Positions 27,201 to 36,625 of a DNA stretch of 64,000 bases are shown one piece after another; position 1 is the stretch's first letter; the number at the start of each line of letters is the position of its first letter. Source of the DNA: Thermomonas flagellata. GTDB lineage: Bacteria > Pseudomonadota > Gammaproteobacteria > Xanthomonadales > Xanthomonadaceae. The position numbers and the translations under genes are program-made. Under the pieces are notes generated by a model. It saw only the letters and a program-made list of their open reading frames with translations. It ran no database searches and had not been told where the DNA came from. The stretch lies in NCBI RefSeq assembly GCF_022419185.1, contig NZ_JAJOZK010000003.1:62001-126000 (forward strand). Reading direction: 5' to 3'.

Positions 27201-27326
27201 GGGCTGCAGCAGCCGCTGGCCACCGCCATCATCTTCGGCCTGACCGCCGCGGTGCCGCTGGTGCTGTTGCTGCTGCCGGCGCTGGTGTGCGTGCTGCAGG
27301 GCCGCGCGCGCACCGCGTCGGCCTGA
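24282..27326 (+). CDS. RND efflux permease
   Basis: A 1014-residue proton-driven inner-membrane pump. Twelve hydrophobic segments flank two large periplasmic loops. Segment 4 reads GLVVDDAVVMLEHVMRR, with the twin Asp of the drug-type (HAE) RND proton relay rather than the single acidic residue usual in CzcA-like metal pumps; the N-terminus MPVSLFPRIDYPRVLV is typical. No repeats of frame damage. It ends the PepSY-kinase-pump operon and is convergent with the TSUP gene 17 bp away. Substrate is unknown: sequence and context do not settle drugs, metals or lipids. Confidence 0.92.
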   Translation: MSSALTRHARSLWLALLLLTLGGVVGALRMPVSLFPRIDYPRVLVAIDAGERDPAQMEAEITRPMEVALRAVPGVTHIRSTTSRGAAEIALNFPWGQDMAQATLATQGALATAAAGIPPGTRYEVRRSDPSLFPVLGLALTSDSLDPQALRQLAELKIRPALIAVDGVAGVDVLGGAAREFAVDIDPARLAARGLSIDDVARALAQGNLVRGAGRLQDRHRLYLVLVEHRPATPAALARLPLKAGASAAAGQVTLGDVAQIRPASAPNYTLVNSDGHRAVLVNVRQGLGGDTVRIVQQVQARLAALGLPPSVKVTPFYDQSELVVGAAGAVRDAILLGALLAGLVLWLFLRSWRLVAITAAVLPAVLAATSLLLYALGMHFDMMTLGGMAAAVGLVVDDAVVMLEHVMRRMQEGRAHTPPTILAAAAEMTRPLLGSTGATIVVFLPLAFIAGVSGGFFKALAVTMVAALVISLLYARLLIPLLCAHWLRPRDAELAERAGGWLGWLLRQYHRAIQAVMAGPARFAAVVVLVLAGAGGLAWYKVPSGFMPKMDEGGFILDYKAQPGAALADTDRLLRQVEAIIRAMPEVASYSRRTGLQLGGGLTEADEGDYFIRLKDGRRRPIEAVMADLRQRIATQVPGLQVETAQLMEDLIGDLTAVPQPIEIKLFGDDPAQLAPIAQRVAGAIARIPGVVEVVDGLRVAGDAIAIRVDAGRARLHGLDPAQVADQVEALVGGNVATRVRVGEQMLDVRVRAPADLRARAAELAQLPLVAPDGHALRVGQIAQVAVVAGQMQRTREDLAPFIDVTARLEGRDLGSAMADVRRTVAALQLPASVRVEYGGLYAQQRQSFADMAMVFSAALLLAALLLTFLFERLAWTLAAMATVLLSVAAVFIGLWLTGIELDVSALMGLTMVVGMVTELIVFYFSELTAGQPASARALAEAGEKRLRPILMSALIAILTLSPLALGVSRGAGLQQPLATAIIFGLTAAVPLVLLLLPALVCVLQGRARTASA

Positions 27327-27343
27327 GCGGCGGGGGGCGGCGC

Positions 27344-28138
27344 TCAGGCGGTCGCGTGCAGCAGCGCGCTACCGCTGCGGTAGAGAATGTAGGCGGCGAC
27401 CACGAACACGATCCCGGCGAAGATCCGGGCCAGGGTGTTGCGCTGACCGGCCAGGCGCAGCGAGAGCTTGGTTCCGATCAGGCCGCCGACCACGCCGCCA
27501 GCGATGAACAGCCCGGCCACTGCCCAGTTGACCATCCCGGAGACGGCGTAGTTGAGCGCAGTGGCGAGGCCAAAGGTGCCGACTGCCAGCAGCGAGGAGC
27601 CGACTGCGTTCGACATCGACATCCCGGTGGCCATGATCAGCGCCGGCACGATCAGGAAGCCGCCGCCGATCCCGAAGAAGCCGGAGGCGCCGCCGGCGAC
27701 CAGCGCCGCCAGCCCGGTGCGCAGGCAGTTGCGCAGGTTGGTGACCTGGTGCGCGGCGCCGCGCTCGCGCCGCGGGCGCAGCATCGCGATCCCGACCGCG
27801 ACCATGATCAGGCCGAACAGGAACAGCAGCTTCTGCCCGTCCATCGCCTTGCCGAGGGTGGAGCCGAGCAGCGCGCCGACGGTGCCGACCAGCGCGAACA
27901 AGATCGCGCAGGTCCAGCACACGTTGCGGCGCAGGGCATGGGTGGCAAAGTTGGCGTAGGCATTGGCCGACACCGCCAGCGCGCTGGTGCCGATCGCCAC
28001 GTGCGGCTGCGCGATCCCGACCACGTACAGCAGCAGCGGGGTGGCGAGGATCGAGCCGCCGCCGCCGATCAGGCCGAGCACGAACCCGACCGCGGCGCCG
28101 GAACTGATCGAGGAGAACGCCTGCCAGGCATCCAGCAT
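27344..28138 (-). CDS. TauE/SafE (TSUP) family permease
   Basis: A 264-residue membrane protein with about eight hydrophobic segments. The two family repeats are visible: GFVLGLIGGGGSILATPLLLYVVG near the N-terminus and ASGFFGIGGGFLIVPALIMATG in the middle. TSUP proteins export small sulfur anions such as sulfite or move related compounds. It lies 7 bp after a Blh-type phosphatase gene, a pairing known from hydrogen-sulfide detoxification operons (bigR type), which supports a sulfur role. Confidence 0.88.
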   Translation of the reverse strand: MLDAWQAFSSISSGAAVGFVLGLIGGGGSILATPLLLYVVGIAQPHVAIGTSALAVSANAYANFATHALRRNVCWTCAILFALVGTVGALLGSTLGKAMDGQKLLFLFGLIMVAVGIAMLRPRRERGAAHQVTNLRNCLRTGLAALVAGGASGFFGIGGGFLIVPALIMATGMSMSNAVGSSLLAVGTFGLATALNYAVSGMVNWAVAGLFIAGGVVGGLIGTKLSLRLAGQRNTLARIFAGIVFVVAAYILYRSGSALLHATA

Positions 28139-28145
28139 GGCCGCC

Positions 28146-28487
28146 TCAACCCGGCAGCTGCTGGGCCATCTGATAGGCCATCGCGCAGCGGTTGCCGGAG
28201 GCGCAGTAGGCCAGCACCTTGCCCGGCGCCTGCGCCAGCACCTGCTTGAGCTGGGCGGCCTGGGCCGGGGTCACCGCGCCGGAACGGACCGGGATGAAGT
28301 GGGTCTGCAGCCCGTGCTTCTTCGCCTCCGCCTCGACCTGGGCCCAGTCGGGCTGGCCGAACATCTCGCCGTCCGGGCGCATGCAGACCAGGGTGGTGTA
28401 GCCGGCGGCGGCGATCGCGGCGACCTCGCGCGGATCGACCTGCGGACTGACGTGGTAGTTGGGGGTGAGCGGGGTGATCGCGGGCAT
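28146..28487 (-). CDS. Blh-like rhodanese/phosphatase-fold protein (DUF442)
   Basis: A 113-residue protein of the beta-lactamase-hydrolase-like family (TIGR01244-type). The fold opens with TPNYHVSPQVDPREVAAIAAAGYTTLVCMRPDGE, and the active loop is AYCASGNRCA, where Cys and Arg sit four residues apart, shorter than in classical protein tyrosine phosphatases. Relatives are fused to or encoded with persulfide dioxygenase and TSUP permease. No dioxygenase domain is present here. Probably acts on sulfide-derived species or as a phosphatase; activity is not certain. Confidence 0.8.
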   Translation of the reverse strand: MPAITPLTPNYHVSPQVDPREVAAIAAAGYTTLVCMRPDGEMFGQPDWAQVEAEAKKHGLQTHFIPVRSGAVTPAQAAQLKQVLAQAPGKVLAYCASGNRCAMAYQMAQQLPG

Positions 28488-28574
28488 GGGGGACTCGCGC
28501 TGGCAAGAGTGGTTGCAAAGGAAACGGCGCGGGCCGCCGGGCGGCCCGCGCCATGAGAGTACCGCAAGCGCCGG

Positions 28575-29276
28575 TCAGGCCGCCGGCTTCATCGAAAAGT
28601 ACCAGTCGGTGGTCTCCAGCCCGGCCTGCAGGCGGTCCTTCAGCTCGTCCACCGTCTTCGGCGCACCGACCAGCACTTTGTCCCCTGGCTGCCAGCCCTC
28701 CGGGGTGGCCACGCCGTTGGCGAGGCTGTACTGCAGGGCCTTGACCAGGCGCAGGATCTCGGCGATCGAGCGGCCGTTGGTCATCGGGTAGTAGATCATC
28801 GCGCGCAGGATCCCGGTGTCGTCGATCACGAAGGTCGCGCGCACCGCCGAGGTGTCGGACGCCCCCGGATGGATCATCCCGTAGGCCCGCGCCACGTCCA
28901 TCTTCAGGTCCTCGATGATCGGGAACGGGATCTCGACCCCGAACTTCTCCTTGATGTTCTGCACCCAGGCCAGGTGCGCGAAGATCGAGTCGATCGACAG
29001 CCCGAGCAGCTCGGTGTTGATCGCGCGGAACTCGTCCGCGGCGCGCGCGAAGGCCATGAACTCGGTGGTGCACACCGGGGTGAAGTCGGCCGGGTGCGAG
29101 AACAGCACCAGCCACTTGCCGCGGTAGTCGGCCAGCGCGCGCGGGCCGTGGGTGGTCTGGGCGTGGAAGTCCGGCGCCGGCTCGTTGATGCGCGGCAGCC
29201 CGACCGCCGGCGCGGGCGCGGCGACGGCGGTCTCGGCGGCGGTCACGGCCTTGGGGGTGGCGTCGTTGCAGCTCAT
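28575..29276 (-). CDS. Peroxiredoxin, Prx6 (1-Cys) type
   Basis: A 233-residue thiol peroxidase. The start at 29276 has GAGGAG eight bases upstream. A 25-residue Ala-rich leader precedes the fold: INEPAPDFHAQTTHGPRALADYRGKWLVLFSHPADFTPVCTTEFMAF holds the peroxidatic Cys in PVCTTE, the Prx6 signature, with the catalytic Arg later in the chain. No second conserved Cys is seen in the C-terminal region, as expected for 1-Cys enzymes. Divergent from an OxyR-like regulator, so it is a likely target of it. Confidence 0.93.
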   Translation of the reverse strand: MSCNDATPKAVTAAETAVAAPAPAVGLPRINEPAPDFHAQTTHGPRALADYRGKWLVLFSHPADFTPVCTTEFMAFARAADEFRAINTELLGLSIDSIFAHLAWVQNIKEKFGVEIPFPIIEDLKMDVARAYGMIHPGASDTSAVRATFVIDDTGILRAMIYYPMTNGRSIAEILRLVKALQYSLANGVATPEGWQPGDKVLVGAPKTVDELKDRLQAGLETTDWYFSMKPAA

Positions 29277-29505
29277 CGGGAGTCTCCTCGGGTTGGGGGA
29301 AGTTCGGTTGGGGGCAATGCTGGCGACGGTGGAAGGAAGGGCCGACGGGGCCGAGAGGCAGGGAGCCGGGGGGAAGTCTCGGCCCCGTCGGTGCAAGCGC
29401 GTGTCAACGACCGGTGACGCCGGGGATCACGGGCCTCGGCGAAGGCGTCCGGCCGCGACCGCACGGTGTGCACCTTAGGCCGCGCCTGCCATGATGGGAA
29501 ACGAA

Positions 29506-29534
29506 TTGTTTTGCGCTGTGTGATCGCATATTTC
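29506..29534 (+). promoter_or_regulatory. Probable promoter of the OxyR-like gene
   Basis: TTGTTT (29506-29511), a 17-base spacer and TATTTC (29529-29534) in a locally AT-rich stretch that stands out from the GC-rich surroundings, 37 bp before the start. The spacer region shared with the divergent peroxiredoxin gene is a plausible binding region for the regulator. Confidence 0.5.
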
Positions 29535-29571
29535 GATAAGATGGCAGCGCCTCCCGGTGCTCCGCCCCGCC

Positions 29572-30534
29572 ATGCCCGCCCTGCCCAACCTGCGCCACCT
29601 GCGCTATCTGGTCGCCCTGCACGACCACCTGAACTTCAGCCGCGCGGCACAGGCCTGCTTCGTCACCCAGTCCACCCTCAGCGCCGGCATTCGCGAGTTG
29701 GAGGCGCAACTGGGCGCGCAGGTGGCCGAGCGCAGCAAGCGCCACGTGGTGATCACCCCGCTCGGGCACCGGCTGGTCGCGCGTGCGCGCCCGCTGCTGC
29801 GCGAGGCGGCGGCGCTGCTGGAGATGGCGCGCGAGGACGGGGACGCGATGGCCGGCACCCTGGAGATGGGCGTGCTGCCGACGATCGGGCCCTACCTGCT
29901 GCCGCGGCTGGTACCGGCGGTCACCCGCCAGTTCCCGCACCTGCGCCTGGCGCTGCGCGAGGACAAGACCGGCAACCTGCTGGCGCAGTTGGCGCAGGGC
30001 CGGCTCGACCTGGTGCTGATGGCCTTCCCCTACGACACCCCGGGGATGGAGAGCGCGCCGCTGTTCGAGGACGCCTACCGCTTCGCCACCCGCGACGACG
30101 ACATGCCGCGGCCGCAGCGCGGACGCCGCTTCGACCTGCAGGCGCAGATCGACGAGCGCAACCTGCTGCTGCTCGAGCACGACCACTGCCTGCACAGCCA
30201 TGCCCTGCCGGCGTTGCAGCGCGCGGCCGAAGTCGGGCGCGCCAACTTCGCCTCGACCAGCCTGCACACCCTGGTGGCGATGGTGTCCGAGGGCATGGGC
30301 GCGACCTTCCTGCCGGACCTGGCGATCAACGGCGGCATCCTCAAGGGCAGCCGGGTGGTGGTGCGCCCGCTCGGCGATGCCGCCAACGCCCGCACCATCG
30401 GCCTGTGCTGGCGGCGCGGCGCGGCCCGGCGCGACACCTTCCTCGCCCTGGCCGCCTTCCTGCGCGAGTGGGCCGCGCAGCATGTGCGCCCATGGCAGCC
30501 GGGCGGGCCGCACAGCGCGCGCGATCTGGCCTGA
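29572..30534 (+). CDS. OxyR-like LysR family regulator lacking the second redox cysteine
   Basis: A 320-residue transcription factor. The LysR helix-turn-helix spans about 8-60 (HLNFSRAAQACFVTQSTLSAGIRELE). The effector domain closely follows OxyR: LLLLEHDHCLHSHALPAL aligns with the E. coli peroxide-sensing loop, and ASTSLHTLVAMVSEGMGATFLPDLAI is characteristic. The Cys equivalent to C199 is present (Cys206), but the position nine residues on, where C208 should be, is Leu. Start taken at ATG 29572; a GTG five codons earlier is possible. Divergent from the Prx6 gene. It may sense oxidation through a single-Cys mechanism or respond to persulfide; both are inference. Confidence 0.88.
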   Translation: MPALPNLRHLRYLVALHDHLNFSRAAQACFVTQSTLSAGIRELEAQLGAQVAERSKRHVVITPLGHRLVARARPLLREAAALLEMAREDGDAMAGTLEMGVLPTIGPYLLPRLVPAVTRQFPHLRLALREDKTGNLLAQLAQGRLDLVLMAFPYDTPGMESAPLFEDAYRFATRDDDMPRPQRGRRFDLQAQIDERNLLLLEHDHCLHSHALPALQRAAEVGRANFASTSLHTLVAMVSEGMGATFLPDLAINGGILKGSRVVVRPLGDAANARTIGLCWRRGAARRDTFLALAAFLREWAAQHVRPWQPGGPHSARDLA

Positions 30535-30643
30535 GTTCCCGCGCAGCGTGACCGCGCGCACGGAACCGTGCGCCTGCCATCGCCGCGACATGCAAGCGTC
30601 AAGCGGGCATGGCAGGCTCGCGCGCCCAATCACAGGGGTGACC

Positions 30644-31696
30644 ATGCACCACACCATCCGCACCGCCGCAACCTGCGCCGGCCTGGCCCTGCTGCTGGCC
30701 GGCTGCAACGCCCAGCAATCCGATACCACCGCCGCCCCGGCCACGGCCAGCGCCCCGAGCGCGGCCCCCGCGCTGCCCGCAGCCAATGCCGAGGAGCTGC
30801 GCGCGCGCGCGGCGCAGGCCACCGCTGCGCAACGCTTGTTTGCCCCGACCGGGGACAACGCACTGGAGTACTACCTCGCCCTGCGCACGCGCGTCCCAGA
30901 CGACCCCGCGGCGCGCGCGGCGCTGGAGGACCTGCAGCCGCAGCTGGTCATCGCGGTGGAACAGGCGCTGGCCCGCGACCGCCTGGACGAGGCGCGGCGC
31001 CTGCTCGGGCTGCTGGCGCAGGTGGATGCGCAGGCGCCGGCGCTGGCACGCCTGCGCGCCAGCTTGGCGGAAGCCGACCGCCTCGCGCAGGCGCGCACCC
31101 AGGCCGCGGACGAGCAGGCGCGGCTGGCGGCCGAGCGCGCGCAGGCGGCGCTGCGCCAGCAGGCCGAGGCGAATGCCGCGCGCCTGGCGCGCGAGCGCGC
31201 GGACAGCACGCCGGCCAGCCCCGCGGCCACCGCTGCCGCCACTGTGGCGGCGCCCGCCGCCGCGAGTCCGGCACCCGCGCCCGTCGCGGCCCCCGCGCCG
31301 ACTCCGCCGCCACCGAGCGAGCGTGCGGCCGCGCGCGCCCCGGACCCCAGTGCCGACAGCCGCCCAGCCATCGCCGCCGCACCGGCACCTGCCCCTGCAC
31401 CGGCATCGCCCCCCGCGCCCGCGGCCGCGCGCAGTGCGTCCGGCGGCGCGCCGGCCGCGGCCCCGCGCCTGCTGCGCGACGCCGCCCCGCGCTATCCGCA
31501 GAACGCCGGGGTGAACGTCAAAGGCGAGGTGACCATCGCGTTCACCATCCTGCCGGACGGCAGCGTGGCCTCGCCGCGGGTGGTCTCCTCCACCCTGCCG
31601 CCGGCGTTCGAGCGCGCGGCGCTGGCCGCGGCCCAGCGCTGGAAGTTCGAGGGCACCGGCAGCGCGCAGGAAAGCCGACGCACCGTCGCGTTCTAG
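30644..31696 (+). CDS. TonB-domain lipoprotein
   Basis: A 350-residue predicted lipoprotein (lipobox LLAGC, Cys at about 20). After an Ala-rich linker comes a helical region (about 45-185) rich in Ala, Arg, Leu and Gln with TPR- or coiled-coil-like character, then a long Ala/Pro linker (about 190-265) and a C-terminal TonB-like domain (about 270-350: PRYPQNAGVNVKGEVTIAFTILPDGSV...AALAAAQRWKFEG). A lipid-anchored rather than membrane-spanning TonB domain is unusual: it could not contact ExbB/ExbD through a transmembrane helix. Function unknown. Confidence 0.75.
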   Translation: MHHTIRTAATCAGLALLLAGCNAQQSDTTAAPATASAPSAAPALPAANAEELRARAAQATAAQRLFAPTGDNALEYYLALRTRVPDDPAARAALEDLQPQLVIAVEQALARDRLDEARRLLGLLAQVDAQAPALARLRASLAEADRLAQARTQAADEQARLAAERAQAALRQQAEANAARLARERADSTPASPAATAAATVAAPAAASPAPAPVAAPAPTPPPPSERAAARAPDPSADSRPAIAAAPAPAPAPASPPAPAAARSASGGAPAAAPRLLRDAAPRYPQNAGVNVKGEVTIAFTILPDGSVASPRVVSSTLPPAFERAALAAAQRWKFEGTGSAQESRRTVAF

Positions 31697-31741
31697 GCGC
31701 AGGCGCTATCCTGATCGCCCGTGGCCCAGGACACCCCCATC

Positions 31742-32131
31742 ATGACCCGCAAGCGCGTGTTGTTCGTGTGCGTGGAGAACAGCAACCGCAGCCAGATGGC
31801 GGAAGCCTTCGCGCGTCTGCACGGCGGCGACCGGGTGGAGGCGCTGAGCGCCGGTTCGCGCCCGTCCGGACGGATCAACCCGAAGGCGGTGCGGTTCATG
31901 GCCGAACGCGGCTATGACCTCAGTACCCATGCCAGCAAGTCGCTGCAGGAGGTGGGCGGCGCGTTCGACGCGGTGGTGACCATGGGCTGCGGCGACGACT
32001 GCCCGTGGGTGCCGGCGCAGCGGCGCGAGGACTGGGCGCTGCCCGACCCGCGCGACCTCGACGACGACGGCTACCGCGCGGTGCGCGACGAGATCGAACG
32101 CCGGGTGCAGGCGCTGCTGGCCGCGCTGTAG
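31742..32131 (+). CDS. arsC: Arsenate reductase, low-molecular-weight phosphatase type
   Basis: A 129-residue protein of the thioredoxin-coupled ArsC/LMW-PTP fold. The catalytic loop FVCVENSNRSQ carries the nucleophile Cys in CxxxxxR geometry, DPRDLDD holds the general-acid Asp, and MGCGDDCPWVP provides two further cysteines where the ArsC shuttle pair lies. ATG at 31742 preferred over a GTG seven codons upstream. No other ars genes are near, so it may instead act as a small phosphatase. Confidence 0.8.
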   Translation: MTRKRVLFVCVENSNRSQMAEAFARLHGGDRVEALSAGSRPSGRINPKAVRFMAERGYDLSTHASKSLQEVGGAFDAVVTMGCGDDCPWVPAQRREDWALPDPRDLDDDGYRAVRDEIERRVQALLAAL

Positions 32132-32147
32132 GCCGACCCCGGGGCCC

Positions 32148-32627
32148 TCACAGCCAGCGCCGCACCCGCCGCCGGTAATCCGCGTAGGCGGCGCCGAAGC
32201 GTGCGTGCAGGGCGCGCTCCTCGGGCAGGATCTGGAAGCGGGTGACGTAGGCCACGAACAGCAGGGGCGCCAGCAGCGCCGCCGGCTGCCCCAGCCACAG
32301 CGCCCAGCCGCACAGGCTCGACGCCATCCCGAGGTACATCGGGTTGCGGCTGATCCGGTACGGGCCGTGCACCACCATGCGCGCGCTGCGCTCGGGCGCG
32401 AGCGGGTTGACCGTAGTGCCCGCGCGCAGCACCACTGCCAGTGCCCACAGGTCGAGCGCGGTCCCGGCCAGCACCGCGGGCAGCGCGAGGGCCAGCCGCA
32501 GCGCCTGCGGCCAGTCACAGGGCGCCCATGCCCGCGCGCCGGCCCAGGCCAGCAACGCGCACGCCAAGCCGACCACCGGCGGCGGCACCCGATGGTCCAG
32601 CCAGTGCCGGCGCGGCGCGGCGGGCAT
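32148..32627 (-). CDS. Isoprenylcysteine methyltransferase-family membrane protein
   Basis: A 159-residue protein with about four hydrophobic segments and the ICMT/PEMT C-terminal signature: VHGPYRISRNPMYLGM, then EERALHARFGAAYADYRRRVRRWL, which binds S-adenosylmethionine in this family. Substrate unknown. It starts 2 bp after the thioredoxin-domain gene stop, so the two are coupled. Confidence 0.83.
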   Translation of the reverse strand: MPAAPRRHWLDHRVPPPVVGLACALLAWAGARAWAPCDWPQALRLALALPAVLAGTALDLWALAVVLRAGTTVNPLAPERSARMVVHGPYRISRNPMYLGMASSLCGWALWLGQPAALLAPLLFVAYVTRFQILPEERALHARFGAAYADYRRRVRRWL

Positions 32628-32629
32628 GC

Positions 32630-33451
32630 TCAGCGCGCCTGCAGGGCCTGCAGCTGGCGCGCCAGCCCGGCCTCGGTCAGCTCGCCCATGTGCGCCTGCA
32701 CCAGATGCCCGCGGGCATCGTAGAACAAGGTCGTGGGCAGGCCGCGCGAGCCGGCCGCCTGCATCAGCGCCGAGGCCGGATCGCGCACCACGTTCTGCAG
32801 TGCGAACGGCTGCCGCTGCAGGAAGGCCGCGACCTCGGCCGGCGTCTCGCCCTGGTTGGCGAACACGAACGCGACCTGCGGATGCGCCGCCTGCGCGCGC
32901 GCCAGCACCGGCATCTCGCGCCGGCAGGGCGGGCACCAGGTCGCCCACAGGTTGACCACCAGCGGCCGCCCGCCGGCCAGCGCGGCCAGATCGGTGCGCG
33001 CCGCGGGCGTCGTCGCGGTCTGCAGCTCCAGCGTCACCGCCGGCAGCACCGCCCCCGCCAGCATCCGCGCATGCAGCAGGCCCAGCCCCAGCCAGACCGC
33101 CAGCCCGACGCCCGCGCCCCAGGCCAGCGGCTGGCGCAGCGCCGGCTGGCGGCGGATGCGCCAGACCAGGAAGGCGAGTGCCGCCAGCACCCCGAGCCAG
33201 CCGAGATAGCCGCCGTCGCCCAGCCGCAGGACCGCCCACGGATCCGCCAGGTAGGCCCGCCACCAGCGCAGCACGAAGCCGACCCGCGCCGCCAGCACTC
33301 CGACCAGCAGCGCGTCCAGCAACGCCGGCGCGACCGCCGGGCGCGGCTCCGGCAGCCGCCGCGCGATCCCGGCCGCGACCCCGGCCGCCAGCGCCCAGGC
33401 CAGCAGCAGGATCACCGCATCGATCGGGAACGGGCCAAGGCTGGTCAGCAT
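32630..33451 (-). CDS. Lgt-like membrane domain fused to TlpA-type thioredoxin
   Basis: A 273-residue protein. The N-terminal 130 residues hold about four membrane segments resembling part of prolipoprotein diacylglyceryl transferase ([57 protein letters not shown]) but too short and lacking the enzyme's full catalytic core. The C-terminal half (about 140-273) is a periplasmic TlpA/ResA thioredoxin with active site WCPPC in [15 protein letters not shown] and the cis-Pro in LPTTLFYD. It probably reduces or delivers disulfides in the periplasm, anchored by the Lgt-like part. Start at 33451 opens the first membrane segment. Operon with the following methyltransferase. Confidence 0.85.
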   Translation of the reverse strand: MLTSLGPFPIDAVILLLAWALAAGVAAGIARRLPEPRPAVAPALLDALLVGVLAARVGFVLRWWRAYLADPWAVLRLGDGGYLGWLGVLAALAFLVWRIRRQPALRQPLAWGAGVGLAVWLGLGLLHARMLAGAVLPAVTLELQTATTPAARTDLAALAGGRPLVVNLWATWCPPCRREMPVLARAQAAHPQVAFVFANQGETPAEVAAFLQRQPFALQNVVRDPASALMQAAGSRGLPTTLFYDARGHLVQAHMGELTEAGLARQLQALQAR

Positions 33452-33548
33452 CGCAGGCGGCAGCGGGGCGGGAAGCGCAAGGCTAGCCGCCGCCGCGCGC
33501 GTGTGCCATCCGCCCGGCCGCGGCAGGGGCTGCCCGTACAATGGGCGG

Positions 33549-35798
<2,250 letters not shown>

Positions 35799-35881
35799 CC
35801 GCCGCACGTTCCGCGCAGCGGCATTTCGCGTCGCGTGGCGGAATGCACAGCGGTCGGCGCGTCCAACCCGAGGAGACACGC

Positions 35882-36535
35882 ATGCAACCGGAATTCTGGC
35901 AACAGCGCTGGGCCCACCACGAGATCGGCTTCCACCAGCCGGTGCCGACCCCGCAGCTGCTCGCGCACTGGCCGGCGCTGGGCGTCCCGGCCGGCGCGCA
36001 GGTGTTCGTGCCGCTGTGCGGCAAGTCGCTGGATCTGGCCTGGCTGGCCGGCCAGGGCTACCGCGTGCTGGGGGTGGAGCTGTCGCAGATCGCGGTGGAC
36101 GAGTTTTTCGCCGAGCACGGGCTGGTGCCCGCGGTGGAACGCACCCGCTACGGCCTGCACCACCGCGCAGGCGCGATCGAGCTGATCTGCGGCGATGCCT
36201 TCGGGCTGGACGCCGAAGCGCTGGCCGGCTGCGCCGCGGTGTTCGACCGCGCCGCCCTGATCGCCCTGCCGCCGGACATGCGCCAGCGCTACGCAGGCAC
36301 GCTGTATGCGCAGCTGCCGGCGGGCTGCCGCGGCCTGCTGGTCACCCTGGAATACCCCCAGGCCGAGCGCGCCGGCCCACCCTTCAGCGTGGACGAGGCG
36401 GAGGTACGCGCGCTGTACGCACCGCACTGGGACGTGGCGCGGCTGGAACGCCAGCCGATCCTGCCGGGGCAGCCGGGCTTCGTCTCCGGCGCCTCGCGCC
36501 TGGCCACCGCCGCCTACGCGCTGACCCGGCGCTGA
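35882..36535 (+). CDS. tpm: Thiopurine S-methyltransferase
   Basis: A 217-residue SAM-dependent methyltransferase that in bacteria methylates thiopurines and selenium or tellurium oxyanions. Family start MQPEFWQQRWAHHEIGFHQ, SAM site VFVPLCGKSLDLAWLAGQGYRVLGVELS and downstream CGDAFGL are intact. GAGGAG precedes the ATG. It lies 83 bp after parC. Confidence 0.95.
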   Translation: MQPEFWQQRWAHHEIGFHQPVPTPQLLAHWPALGVPAGAQVFVPLCGKSLDLAWLAGQGYRVLGVELSQIAVDEFFAEHGLVPAVERTRYGLHHRAGAIELICGDAFGLDAEALAGCAAVFDRAALIALPPDMRQRYAGTLYAQLPAGCRGLLVTLEYPQAERAGPPFSVDEAEVRALYAPHWDVARLERQPILPGQPGFVSGASRLATAAYALTRR

Positions 36536-36557
36536 ACCTGGTCGCCCCCGTGGAGGC

Positions 36558-36571
36558 TTGATCGGCATCAA
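36558..36571 (+). promoter_or_regulatory. Perfect FNR box upstream of hemN
   Basis: TTGATCGGCATCAA matches the FNR/ANR consensus TTGAT-N4-ATCAA in every position. Its centre is 61 bp before the hemN start, consistent with activation when oxygen is low by the Fnr encoded at 38043-38819. Confidence 0.9.
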
Positions 36572-36625
36572 GCCGGGCCGGACCGGGCACGACTACAGTC
36601 GCGGCAGCCCGGTGGAGAGCCCCGC

